NCBI GenBank assembly: GCA_958430865.1
Contig: CAUDNR010001791.1
Coordinates: forward strand, 1-64,000
Direction of reading: 5' to 3'
Length of the DNA: 64,000 nucleotides
From: Entrophospora sp. SA101
Taxonomy: Eukaryota; Glomeromycota; Glomeromycetes; Entrophosporales; Entrophosporaceae
The position numbers were made by a program, and so were the translations under genes. A model generated the notes under the pieces. It saw only the letters and a program-made list of their open reading frames with translations, had not been told where the DNA came from and made no database searches. Shown in pieces: positions 24,642 through 36,736 of the stretch (position 1 is its first letter; every line of letters starts with the position of its first letter).

Positions 24642-25918
24642 TCAAGCAGATAAAAGCTCTCTCAAGTGAGTCTTTAATTTTGCAAAATCTCGAATACCTT
24701 CAGCAAGTTTTTCTGTAGCCATAGCATCTTCATTAAGTGCCCATCTGAAACCTTTTTCATCAAAGGTAACTTTTTCTTAACTAATTATAAACCACGATTA
24801 ACAATTTGTTGTGAAGTGCGTATATTTGACGTATATAAATAGTATGCATGCATAATATACATGCATTATGTATATACAAACATTTTACACATAAACACAA
24901 ATAACTTACCATTTTCAGGACTTAGGTTACGTTTAATGGTTTTTTTAGTATCAGAATGTAATTGTTCTAACAATTTTGGACTAATAATCAAAAGATCACA
25001 ACCAGCTAATTCTTCGCCTTCCCCTGTGTTACGGAATAAAGCACCCATAACAATAGTTTTTACAATAATAATAAATTTTAGTGACAGATTTTACACCTGG
25101 ATCTTCTTTGGCTGAGAAATCTTGTCCTGTATTTTTCTTATACCAATCAAGAATACGATCAACAAATGGTGAAACCAAAGTTACGCCTGCCTCAGCACAT
25201 GCGACTGCCTATTATATATGAGAGGAAGAGAAACAGGGAGCAAGAAAACAAACAAATATGTAAAAAGAATTTAATAATAACCTGAGGGAAAGAGAAAGTA
25301 AAGTGAGATTACAATGGATTCTTTCTTTCTCAAGTATTAAGCAGCTTTAATGCCTTCCCAAGTAGAAGCAATCTTGATTAATATTCTTTCCTTACCAATA
25401 CCAGCTTCCTCATAAAGTCCAATCAAACAGTTAGCTTTAGCAATAGTCCCTTCAGTGTCAAATGATAAAATTGCATCTACTTCAGTTGAAACTCGCCCAG
25501 GAATAATTTTAAGAATTTCATTATCAAAATTAATCAACTATAATTATGTATTTGCGTGAGTTATATATATATATATATTAAGATATTATAAGTATTCTCC
25601 AATTTTACCAATTTATCAGTTGCTAATTCAACTTTTTTATCAATTGATCTATATAATAGATATGTGGAATATATTGTGAAATGATGAGCATAATTAGGTT
25701 TTTGTGTGGCTTGTAAAATCAAGAAAGGTTTGTTGTTGCATCTTGAGGCTTATACTTGGCAATCGTTCTTGTATAAATAGGATTAATTGATAAAAATTAT
25801 GATTGGTGTTGGTTGAAGAATTTATTAATTTATTGAAAAAACTCTTACATTCAAAATAACCAGTGTCAGCAACAACTTTAGTGTATTGTTTAATTTGATC
25901 AAGAACAGAAGTCACGAA
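24642..25918 (-). pseudogene. Transaldolase, full-length inverted pseudogene copy
   Basis: On the minus strand the order is TSVLDQIKQYTKVVADTGYFE (to 25,855), QDATT region, [19 protein letters not shown] through [16 protein letters not shown] (25,337-25,537), [20 protein letters not shown] (about 25,200), [21 protein letters not shown] (about 24,970), and the natural end [17 protein letters not shown]...LLSA with TGA at 24642-24644. Lesions: GTG replaces the ATG start at 25,918, a TAA follows EGIKAA, the frame shifts around 25,060, and the family's SDAA segment is missing near the end. It differs from the plus copies at scattered positions, so it is a separate, older copy. Confidence 0.85.
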
Positions 25919-26374
25919 CTCATGCAAACTTGTGTAGTAATTTCGAATTCTCTTTCATCTAAATAATTTTTTTTGTCTATAGTACACAGAAAACATTACA
26001 ACTAATGAAATGAAGTAATCTTGCCCTGATTGCAACCCACTACGTCAAAACTTCTCACCATAATTTGGAATGATCAAGCCATAAGTTGTACTTCATGTGT
26101 CCTCTTTGCTTTTGAGCATTTATTAATAGAACACAATCCAGAACAAGTTCGGAATCTATCTCAAGTATTCAAGTATTATTTATTAAAATAAATTTAAATT
26201 TTTTTTTGTTGTTTATATAGTTAATTTTTTTAAATTTAACTGATGTCACATGATTTTTATTATAAAATCCGCTAATTCCAAATTTCTCGTTTTTAATTTA
26301 GCGGATAAATTTCTTGGACCAAACTTATCCGTTAAATTAGTATAGTTTTATAGTCGTACTATATACGTGGATCA
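25919..26374. other. Spacer with a segment also found at a gap edge
   Basis: No gene recognised. Positions about 26,068-26,145 recur inverted at 51,830-51,905, next to the 603-N gap in the chitin deacetylase gene. A tract around 26,290-26,335 (gcggataaatttctt) has a weak inverted partner (aacttatccgtt). Confidence 0.6.
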
Positions 26375-27682
26375 CTCTACCCTTAAGTTGATATTATCGA
26401 TGATGTCATAATGCTGATGATGTCATGATGTCGACAATGTTGGGGATCATTAATAATAAATATTGCAAAATTCGTTTTTTTTTTACTTTTAAAAATATTT
26501 TTTTGCTTCTTTGTAGTAAATATGGCTGCAGCACCATCATATGCAGAAGTTTTGAAAAAAGATACCGATATTGATAATAAAGAACATGATAATAGTGAAA
26601 CAGAAGCTAATTCCACCTTCCACAACACCTCCAGTTATTCTTACAAACCTAGTGCTTCTAAAGGTATAATAACAATAAGCAGTGGTGGAATAGATGACAA
26701 CTATACATCTAGAGGAGGAAGTGATAAAAAATCAAAAAAATTATCAAAAAAAACAATTATTCTAAGCGCTACGTTAGATATCGCTTTAGCTGGAATGCTG
26801 ATTGGCTGGATTTATAAGAAACCTACTGCTACTAAAATTCAAATTGGTGTTGGATCAATTGGCTTATTAACACTATATGGCGCTCAATGGTAATCTTGAT
26901 TGATTATTTTAATTATTGTTATAATAATAATTGTTATTAACTAATATTTATATTTTCAAATTTACTTTTAGGATTACATATAAAAAATATAAATATTAAA
27001 TTATTTCTATTATTTCCCCAATCTTTTCAATTATTTTAAATCATACTTCATTAATTACTTTACATACATCTTCACCCCCAAAGAATGTTATTCTTTTTTA
27101 ACGAATCGATAATAATTAATAAATAGTAATAATTAATAAATAATATTTAATAAAAGAAAATAAATTACAGTTACGATCATATAAAAATTTCTCTACATGT
27201 GTTAGAAACATTACTATTATACAAAATACCTTTAATACTAAGAACAACCTCCCAATAATAATAATAACAACATTTTTGGAAAAAGTTATTATTACTATCT
27301 CGACACTGGAGAATAAACTAATTGATAATTCAATATTTTTTTGATCCACTAAGCTTTTTCAATAAAAAAATGTACATAGAAACAACTTTTAAGAATATTA
27401 TCTTGTAAACCAACGCCCCATTGAAGTTGTACCATGCTCGTAATTTTGTGTACATCACTACCACTAAGTCAGCGATAATACGCCAAAACAGATGTTATGT
27501 GCTATTAACAACATATATACCTGATTTTTGCTTTTATATTTTTTTTCGCAGAAAATAATTTCCAATTGGTTAGCCTTTCAGTATTAGTAGATTCCACTAT
27601 AAAAAATTACTAATACTAATGATTAAATCGATAATTTTGATTATTTATTATTTTAACACACTCTTTAAACCAAAAGAATTAT
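26375..27682 (+). repeat. 1.3 kb third copy of the small membrane-protein block (copy C)
   Basis: It matches 22,520-23,807 with scattered indels outside the coding exon. Similarity runs through the intergenic region and ends at aaccaaaagaattatg, which is exactly the transaldolase start codon in the other copies, and then becomes unrelated sequence. Confidence 0.9.
26522..26999 (+). CDS. Small two-TM membrane protein of unknown function, copy C
   Basis: Exons 26522-26889 and 26972-26999 give the same 131-residue product as copy A, except for one Ser to Thr change near the end of the second hydrophobic segment (GLLTLYG) and a few silent changes. The intron and flanks carry insertions, deletions and substitutions, so the copy is older than copies A and B. 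The frame, the splice borders and both hydrophobic segments are intact. The retained two TGATGTCAT motifs upstream suggest it may still be transcribed. It is followed by unrelated sequence instead of transaldolase. Confidence 0.7.
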
Positions 27683-27956
27683 GCTCATTGTTGAAAAATG
27701 TGGGAATCATCAATTAATATTCATTCATCAGATAAGAATTATGTAATTGTTTAATATATCGTAAAGTGCAAGACACCTAGTCCTGCAACCTTTTTTTGGT
27801 CTTGTAGATCCTTTAGCATTCCAAAAATAGGAATATAGCATCAAAAAAACGAATCGTGGTTTTGAAGCCAAGACCTTTTGCTACAAAGTTACAATGTATA
27901 AACAAACATATATGAAAAAATAGATATAAGAAATAAATTTTTTGTCTATTTAATTA

Positions 27957-28256
27957 GGTGTTGAAAATCGCAGTTATTGACCTGGTGATTGTATCGTTGA
28001 GACATTTTGTTTTGATGGTAATATTGATAAAGATGTTCATGAAGATACTTATCGTGTTAGCAATGATAATGATAAATATATTGCAACTTTGAAGCCATGA
28101 TAATGTGAGAAAGGTCATGGATTTAATTCTTGATTTTGGTCTTACATCTTCATTTTTGGAGGAATTAAAGAATCTGCAAGACCAATAAAAGTTGTGGGTT
28201 TTGAAACGAGTTTAATTTTGGGGGATAAATTGGATGAAGAAGCTTTGCAATAGTAA
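27957..28256 (+). pseudogene. Decayed coding fragment of unknown family
   Basis: A frame starting after an acceptor-like ttag reads GDCIVETFCFDGN, DVHEDTYRVSNDNDKYIATL, EKGHGF and SARPIKVVGFETSL, ending GDKLDEEALQ with TAG. It is interrupted by several stops. Codon-like composition and the clean ending suggest a former exon pair, but I cannot name the protein. Confidence 0.4.
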
Positions 28257-28856
28257 ATTATACTTATCTCTATTAATAAATATAAAAGTTTTGGTAACTA
28301 GATATAAAGTAACCATTTAAAAATATTTCTAATAATAGTGAAATATATGTTATTATTATGGTTATTATTATTTGGAGTGTTGAGAATGTTAGATTCCTGT
28401 AAAAAAAATTATTGATATTTTTCAAAGAAATATTTGTACTTTATGCAATTTTATTTTAGGTTTCTGCAAATATATATATATGTAAAATATGTGTGTATGA
28501 ATGTGTATAATCTAAAGAAAAAAAAATTTACATTGATTTTGAAAGAAATCTATCAATCATTGTTATTATGCTAAAAAAATATGAAATGTGAATTGTGATT
28601 TTTTTGAGTGTGTAAGATGAGTAAACATGCGTAAATGTGTGAATGCAAGTATGTATAAATGCAGAAATTTATATCTGTCTACCTAATCTATCTATCTATT
28701 TAATTAACTAACTAATGAATTAGACGCTGGTTATTAAGAATGTGGTGGCTAAGATAACAATTATAATTATATAATGGTAATGGTGTTTTTAACGAGTATT
28801 GGATTTTTAATCAGAATCTACAAGATTGTCATTACTATCATCAAGATTCAGTAATG

Positions 28857-29421
28857 TTAGATGATTGATGGAGTTGAGGTTAACAATGCATTACTACTAT
28901 ATGATCTACCAGATAAAGTACGTCTTATCTTTCCACTTTTATCACTACAAAAATGATGCATTGTCGGGTAGGAAGTATGCGGAGTTGACATTCGAGATAA
29001 TTTTTCCTGGATATCCTCTGGTATAATCAGTAGACCAGCAGCTAAACTTACACGACGTTGTTGTCCTTTAATTGATGATGAAGACGACGACGACGAGGAC
29101 GACGATGATGATGATGGTGATGATGGTGACGATGGTGACGATGGTGATGACGATGATAGTGGGGATGGATTGGTGATTGACATCATTGATTTTGTTTTAT
29201 TAGTGGTAGAAATGGGATGTGATGATTTTTTTAATATGGGTGTTTTTGATTTTGAACTTAATGATGGTAATAAATTATCAATAAACTTTGACACAAGGAT
29301 TGTTTTTGTATTATTATTATCTTTAGAAATGCTAGTTCTAATATTTGAAAATTTTGGAGAACTTGTTTGTGAATTATTATCATCATAATCAGTCTTCTTC
29401 TTCTTCTTCTTCTTCTTGTTG

Positions 29422-29453
<32 letters not shown>

Positions 29454-30723
29454 TATTTCATCCCAATAAACACGATTTTTTGCCAAAGTGTCAAGAAAGA
29501 TTGTAGCATCGTTTAGAAATAAAGCCAATGCTTCAAAATATGGTTTGACAACGAAATCACCAAAACCAAGACTTATTTGTGACTGATGAGCTTGTTCTCT
29601 ATCCATATCTGGAGATACAGGCAGGTTTTTTTGTTTTTCCAAGTCACCTTGTTTAAAAAATTCCTCAACAATAGAATCAGACCAACGTTTAGATATATCC
29701 CATGGACGTACAGCATTACTCAGATCAGCAGCATGAAGTAAAACTTTTAAAAAAATATCACGTTGATCTTTATCTAATAGCTTTGAAGGTGAACTTGTAG
29801 ACATTGAAAAATATTCAGGTGAGGAAGCAATGGAGGAGCTTGATGAATAACTACCACTACCATTACTACTATCATTATCCAATTCCTCGCCACAAGATTC
29901 ATCAGAAGATGGTGATGAAGAAGAACAAATGTTTGTAGAAGAAGTGGATGATGATGATAAATTAATAATATTATGCAAAGATTCTAACAATTCATAATGA
30001 TTCATCATATCAGTTGCTAAAATTATTTTCTTTATCAAAGATTTCAAAGTGAAGTCAATTTGTTGTGGATCCATTCCTTGGAAATCGTTGTTGTTGTTGT
30101 TATGTAAATGACGAAACAATTTATGTTTTGATAGCAACTCCATTGTCAGTGTGCAAGAATAATTTTCTAATACAGATTGATTATTATATTTGATTGCTAG
30201 AGGCGTTCTTGCATTAACCTGGTAAACATTATTTAAACCGGGATGTCCTATATCATGACACAATCCAGCTATCATCAAACAAATCGAATCAAAGTGAGTC
30301 AAATGTTTGGCAGCACCTAAATCAACCAACATGTAGTATAACATGGCCACAACATCTGCCGCATGATAAAATGAATGATAATCAGTTGTAAAATAGCCTT
30401 TTTCAACATCGATAATAAAATCCAACATTTCTGATTCTTGTATTTGTAAACAACCACTCAAATCCAATTTCACCATCATACCCAACACTATACCATATAA
30501 CTCTGGTATTGACCAATCCCATACGTTAAAATAGATTCCAGTGTCTGAAGATAATTTATTATACAAAAATTTTAACATTGTCTACAAAAAAGGAAACGAA
30601 AGGGAGATAAGTAAACAAAGATTTAGTAATGCAACAATAATATATTAGATTAAAAAAAGGACCTACGCTTTCACATATTATTAATTTGTCAGAAGGTAAT
30701 GAGTTGTATTTTAATAAAAGCAT
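28857..30723 (-). CDS. Class I 3',5'-cyclic nucleotide phosphodiesterase
   Basis: A short first exon (30723-30667, MLLLKYNSLPSDK...ICES) joins across an intron to exon two (30581-28857). The catalytic domain has the family's metal-binding motifs in order: DYHSFYHAADVV, LCHDIGHPGLNN (the HDxxHPGxxN signature), TDMMNH, and LLHAADLSNAVRPWDIS, followed by the QGDLE...PVSPDMDR block of the nucleotide pocket. It therefore hydrolyses cAMP and/or cGMP and would dampen PKA signalling, like yeast Pde2. It is unusual for low-complexity insertions: a Ser-rich loop inside the catalytic domain (about 29,820-29,960), Asn and Lys runs after it (about 29,395-29,460), and a Ser/Pro-rich tail (29,060-29,170). 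At about 593 residues the catalytic core is complete. No regulatory GAF or PAS domain is visible. Confidence 0.9.
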
Positions 30724-33312
30724 GTTTTTTATAGATTATGTGTTAGTTTCATCTAATAATAATAAATTAGCAGAAATAAAAAAAAATAATAAAATGAATC
30801 TATATTTATATAAATACTCTATATGTCTATAATATCAAAAAAGTATTATTGTTTTGTTTGTAAAAAAAAGTTTTTTAAATTTTGGCGTCAGTGATGATGA
30901 CACAATAATGTAATTTGTAACGTGGTTTTTTTCTAAATATAAATAAATATAAAATCATCGACAATCCTAATTTGTGTAATTTGTAATAAAGGATAATTAA
31001 TTGGGTAAACAAAGGATATGTATGGGAGCAACAACAATTTTGGCTTCGAGACAATGAATTATTGTATAGTTTATTAGTAAAATTAGTAAATGAAGGAAAG
31101 ATAAATAAACGAACTTATTCCATATTTATTTATTTATTTCATTTTAAAATAAACCATACATCTATCAAATTCATTTAAAATCTCTCTATTGCAAAATGAT
31201 ATCATTGAATAGAAATAGGCTTAAGCGGATTAGATTGTTTGATCGAGTTGAAAAATAGATAGGTTCTCGTATTTGGTGATCTTTGATTACAACTGATTGA
31301 AAGTTTTCTGTGTATGATGACGATATGTTGATTAATAATTACTCCAAGATGCCTGCGACTTTACGCCTTCTTCCATTACTCTTTATCTTGTGATTTGCCA
31401 TGGTAATCTTTGAAGGTAGTCAGTAGATCAACAAATGAAATCAGTAACTAACTAACTAACTCGCTCCAACCAATTGGGAATATCGAGCAAACTTGGATAG
31501 GAATATTCCTTTGATTTTTTCGTGTTTGAGATTTAAACAATTTTATTGTTTGTACAAAAGACAAATATTTCTTCGAATCAACAAATCTTGTGATGTCACG
31601 TATTCAAGTATATATTAATATATTTAAATTATTATGTGGCTCGTCCGTATCCCCTTAAAGATCTGCACCGCGTGAAGTTCACAATAATGTTTTAGACTTA
31701 ATATTAAGGATACTCGATTTGTATACTGCAGAATTTTTTGTTTCCATGAATGAAACCCATATTAATATTAATATTAATATGCAATAATACAAAATAAATT
31801 TTATATTAATAATATTACTAATATAGTAGTACTAAATAGGGTATTTTTGATGTTAAATTTTGAGGGTCGCGTAAGATGCATTTTTTGAGAAATTACTATT
31901 ATTATTATTATTATATATTTTCGATGGTTGCCGTCATTTTAGATCTATTTGTTTAAACATTAATACAATATTTACAATATTGTATACAAATAAGAACTAT
32001 TAATAGTACGTAATATTTATTACCTATTACCCATTAGTAACAATCATCCGTCGTTCAACCATTAAATACAATGTTATATATACAATATGAATAATAGAAT
32101 CTAAGATTGTGTTGGTCTTTAAAAGCCTGCCAGTCCTTTTTGAACCACGAACCAGCGGATCCTTCTTAATAAGGAAATTGTGAATTATAATTATTAATAT
32201 TAATTTTAAATATTGCAAATGCCGTCCAATCGTATGTTGGACATGTGACATAGCCTCTTTCGTATTTTTTGAATTTTATTAATATATTTTTATTTAGATT
32301 TTTATTTTTTTATGTGCTAAAGTGAGGCCTTGTGACCACGTTTATTTATTTAAACTTCAATGCATTATTAAATATTTACGCGTAATCTTACCCCAATTAA
32401 CCAATTATTAATTTAATAATAGTGAAACAAAAACAATCTTAAAGTGTGCTTACAGATTCGCTGAAGCTTTCTAAGTACAGGAAAGAGGCAGTAATCAGGA
32501 TAAATTCACAAATTAAATTAATTGTATATGAAATCTTGCAATTAATCAAAACGTTAACTCGAACTCGGCCGTAAAACGTAAAATAATTGAGATTGACCAA
32601 AAGCTACCTTCGCAATATGCATTTCACATCAAAATACTATCGAGTTAACCAGTCTCAAAAGACCAGATCAGACCGGTCAAGCTCAACCTCAAGTCAAAAC
32701 CAAATTAAAATTATATCTTAAAATTAAAAGTCGAAACTGGTTTTTTGGCTTCGCACAGTTTCAAAACAATTGATTTCTTTATGGCTATTTGCATGTCACC
32801 TTCTTTTAATCTGTTCGCTTGCTTCTTCAGTTTGATCCCTTCTAAGGTACACTTCCCGTTGGTGCGGATGACATGTATGTAATAATCATATCAACGATTG
32901 GAAATGTATGACTTTTTTTAACAAATAAACTTTATAAATATAAATTATATTGTATTCGCCCGAAATGCTTTTGATTAGATCCTTCGACTAGGACTTGGGT
33001 TAGAAGAAATGTGTCTACCTCTTTTCCTATTATTATTAACAATGTATGTTAAAATTAATAGTAAATTGTCAAATTATACTTTTTGTAGGCAATTTACTAT
33101 GACTTCTTTTTTCCTTGTTATTTGATTTCTTCTAGCTATAATAGATGCATATTTATTCATTAGTTGAGTTTGTGCAATTAATACCAATGAATATATTCGT
33201 TGTTAAAAATGATATCTTGTTGGTTTTATCTTCATTGATATCTGAAGTTTGTGAGGTGGAGAGAGTTGGTAACCTTATCATTATTTGTAATTACTTTCTT
33301 AATCTCAATATA
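30724..33312. other. Long intergenic region upstream of the phosphodiesterase
   Basis: No gene recognised on either strand. It contains the first copy of a 769 bp repeat (31747-32515) and AT-rich spacer up to the Tc1 element. Confidence 0.5.
31747..32515 (+). repeat. 769 bp repeated block, copy 1
   Basis: It recurs at 36737-37505 (offset 4,990) with no difference noticed. It holds only a 74-codon open frame on the minus strand (32027-32251), with no recognisable similarity. No terminal inverted repeat or target duplication is visible at its borders. Confidence 0.9.
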
Positions 33313-34625
33313 CAGTCCCCCAAAAAAGTAATGGCGGGGTGCCTTTTATGCCATGTAATCCTTTTTATGGTGCGATCAGTTGCTGTTGGGATATATTAGA
33401 TTACTATCGGTATATTTTGAGACTTGTACTACACTGTTTGTTTACTTCGAATTTGAATATATATTTTGATTAGTAAAGCATATTACTTCGACAAATGGAA
33501 AATTTTTCTTTAAAAGAGAACTGCAAAGCGGTTAAGAACTTGTGGCGACAAGGCTACAAAAGTCCAACACAAATCTCTCAAAAGACTAGTGTTCCTCTTT
33601 GCTCCTGTGAACAATATGTAGCTCACCTTCGCAAAAATGGCAAAATTCCAGAAATTCATCGTTCTGGATGTCCATGCAAAGTTTCACCAAAAATGCACCG
33701 CCAGATCGGCAAAATTGTAAATTTGAATCACTTTGTGAAATTAAGGCTCGACTTGAGGAAACCCACACAGATTTTGAGGCGACTGAACAAACTATTCGTA
33801 ACGAACTCTCTAGACTTGGTTATGTTGCTACTTTACCAAGACATGTCCCTCTTCTCACCAAACAAGCCAAGCAAAACCGGTTGGTATGGGCTCAAAGCCA
33901 TTCACGTTATAACTGGCGCAAGGTCGTATTTTCCGATGAAACAACTTTGCAGATGTTTTGAAACACTTGTTTGGCTTGGTCACGCTCTGAAAAACCCATT
34001 ACACCAATGGTAAAACACCTGTTTAAACTTCACATGTGGGGTGTAATTTGTGCATGTGGAAAAGTTGGAATGTGTATGTTCGTGGAGAACATGGATTGAC
34101 ACCTCTATCGAAAAATTCTCAATGAGAATTTGTATGACAATGCAAATAGCATTGGCAGGGATCAAAGCTGGGTTTTCCAGCAAGATAACGATCCCAAACA
34201 TACTTCAAAGGAGGTTTGTGCAGGTCTTGAATTGCATCTGCCGAAGCGGGTTTTGCCTTGACCATCATATAGCCCAGATCTCAACCTGATCGAAAATATC
34301 TGGGCAATTCTCAAGCACAATGTAGAGAAGAGGGTCAAGGCAATGGTGGTGCAAAAATGAATGTGTCACAGGAGACATTTATTGCGTTAGCAAGGGAGGA
34401 GTGGAAATAATATACCTGATGATGTAGTTCTTAGATGTGTTACTAGTATGCCAGATCGCATTTGGGTCTGCATTGATGCAGAAGGAGAACATACCAAGTA
34501 CTGATTTTTTATAGGTATATCCTCTACCTAAATATGGTCTGGATATAAAAATTTGGAAATAGTTTCTTATGTAGAAAATTTTTTTATATAAAAAAACACT
34601 CCGCCATTACTTTTTTGGAGGACTG
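33313..34625 (+). mobile_element. Complete-length Tc1/mariner-like transposon
   Basis: The terminal inverted repeats are 25 bases: left 33313-33337 (cagtcccccaaaa...atggcgg) and right 34601-34625, with one mismatch. TA dinucleotides at 33311-33312 and 34626-34627 are the target duplication. The 1,313-base length is typical of the superfamily. The transposase inside is broken. Confidence 0.95.
33495..34504 (+). pseudogene. Frameshifted Tc1-like transposase
   Basis: The N-terminus (33495 on) has a helix-turn-helix type segment, KNLWRQGYKSPTQISQKT. Another frame continues with RNELSRLGYVATLPRHVPLL and WRKVVFSDETTLQMF, which carries the first catalytic Asp. A stop follows at 33,959, and the remaining frame pieces hold VFQQDNDPKHTSKEV (second Asp) and SPDLNLIENIW (Glu), ending near GEHTKY at 34,504. 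All three catalytic acids remain, but at least two frameshifts and internal stops (after VENMD and before PSYSPD) make it inactive. It could still be moved by a related transposase because both ends are intact. Confidence 0.9.
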
Positions 34626-36736
34626 TACCTTTCCTGACTTCTACTTCTTTCTCTTGAGTTTTTCCTTCTCGGGTTTTATATAAAACGTTTGCAGATTTTT
34701 CCTTGTCATTTTATTCTAAAGTGTTTAATAAAAACAATTATTACCAACAAGTAAAGTATTTAAATATTATGATAATAATTAAAAAGATCCAAACTGAATA
34801 GTTACAAAAAAGAAGCTATCAATTAAAACTAAAATATGGTTGTTTATTTATATATCACAATTACTATTTATTTGTAATATAAATATGTAATTTCAAATTG
34901 ATGTAAAAAAAAAAAGAATTAACACAAATTTCCTTCTAAAAATCTCTAAATAACAATCAGTTATCAATTTAACTAATAACCATTTTTTAAAGAACCAATT
35001 AACATCAATTGGCATGACATCATTATACCTGCAATATAAGCAATGGAAGAAAGCTGTCATATTTTCAGAACCACACTAGTTAAAGGAGAAATTGAATGGT
35101 GTGGTGCCATGTTGCTAATTGTAGATGAAATGGTTTTTTCCATTAATTTCAATTAAATTAATGGGGTCTGATTCATTTCATCAACAGTCACTTCACCAAC
35201 ACCCATTTCGTTGAAAGTTCTTTTCGTCAAAAATTATTTCGTCACAAAAAAAAAAACTTCATTAAACAAATTTCTCCTCACACACCTCACACACTCCACT
35301 TTCCTCACCTAATTTCTTAATAGTCGAATGATTTGTCACATTAAACGATTGGGAAGTGTATTTTCCGAAATTTTTTGGTGATCAATGTCGAAATTCTATT
35401 AATAAAATTAGCCACAAACCTTAATTTTAACAGCATGATGGAAGTTTGATTTCATTGGCTAAATTTTGTGATGATCTCCCTTCCAGACATCATGCAAAAA
35501 TTAAATTTTATTGGCTCAATGATCATTGCTGAAACTAGATTTTTCAGGCGAACTCTGAATTTAAATATTGCGAGCGTGCAATCCGAGTTTGCTATTTAAT
35601 AGGTTATTTAGCTCAACACACAGCCTCCCCGCTGACTTACGGTTGATTCTATTGTTTGACACACAGCCTACTCGCTGACTTACGGTCAAAAATTAATAAA
35701 AATATAACTCTTATCTTTGCAGATAAAAGGGTCCCTAGGTTCTATATATGTAATTATATCCCAAAGGCGTCCCCTTGAGATGTCTCTTGATAGTTGAGAT
35801 ACTGGTTAACTGCTATGGTCAGCAAAGGTTTCCCCTTGGTGGTTTATTAAATTAATTAGAGATTATTATTTAGGGTAAAATATGTTATGTGTTTTATTAG
35901 CGACAATAATATTATTATTACAATGTGTTAGGATGTATTAATTATTAGATCAATAATTAAAAGATTGTTATGAACATGATTCTGACTTGGTCTAAAACCA
36001 AGTCCTTTTATACCTCTTGGGGTATTACAAATAACATGACTTTTACTCTAGTTTGTCCAATAAAATATGCTTATTAATCCTATTTTCTGTAATACTAGCT
36101 TACTAATTGCTAATTACTAATGCTATGACTCATAATGACTAATCCTATGAGTCACTATTACAAATAATTGAATTAATAATTAAAAGTAAATAATTATGTC
36201 ATAAAATAAGTTAAAAATAGAAATGATGTAATGTGTAACATGACGCAGTATGTGGCGTAGTTGTTACACAAAATATTAAGATAAAAATAGAAAATGATGT
36301 CATTGTCACGTGGCTGCCGCAGTAAGTTGGTTCCGATTGATCGACATGCTCGGGACTTCTTCAGTCCTTATTTACAATCTCACAATATATATTACAAATG
36401 GTCTAATGTGATACTTCTGTATATGTTGAACAAAAAAAAATTTTTTAATAAAATTCATATATAAAAGTCGAAACAAATTCTTCTGAATATATAACTTGAG
36501 GATCCCTACAAAATTTACAAGATATAAAAAACTATTAGTTGAAGAAAATTTCATTTTTTTTCATTATTTAAGTTCACATTCAAAGTTATTTCATTAGAAA
36601 CCTTATCATTTCTTGTAACTTTATACAAAAATTCTTAATGACCATAGGAATAAATAAAATAGAACTTCTAGTTTCTAAGATCTTTTAATAGTAAGTTCTG
36701 GATCTCAAATGTATTGGTTTAAAAAAGCAATTTTGT
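34626..36736. other. Intergenic, no gene seen
   Basis: AT-rich, without recognisable coding sequence. It includes a 43-base-spaced direct repeat (acacacagcct...cgctgacttacggt at 35,616 and 35,659) and an inverted pair gtgtaaca/tgttacac around 36,232-36,268. Confidence 0.5.

Noticed and set aside
27820..27900. Possible tRNA-like stretch
   Set aside because: No cloverleaf with a T-loop GTTCRA box and matching acceptor stem could be built.
32027..32251. 74-codon minus-strand frame present twice (also 37017-37241)
   Set aside because: It is duplicated only because the whole 769 bp block is duplicated. No independent sign of coding.
36232..36268. gtgtaaca/tgttacac inverted pair as an LTR border
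   Set aside because: Only eight bases, no second LTR copy, no primer-binding site or reverse transcriptase nearby.
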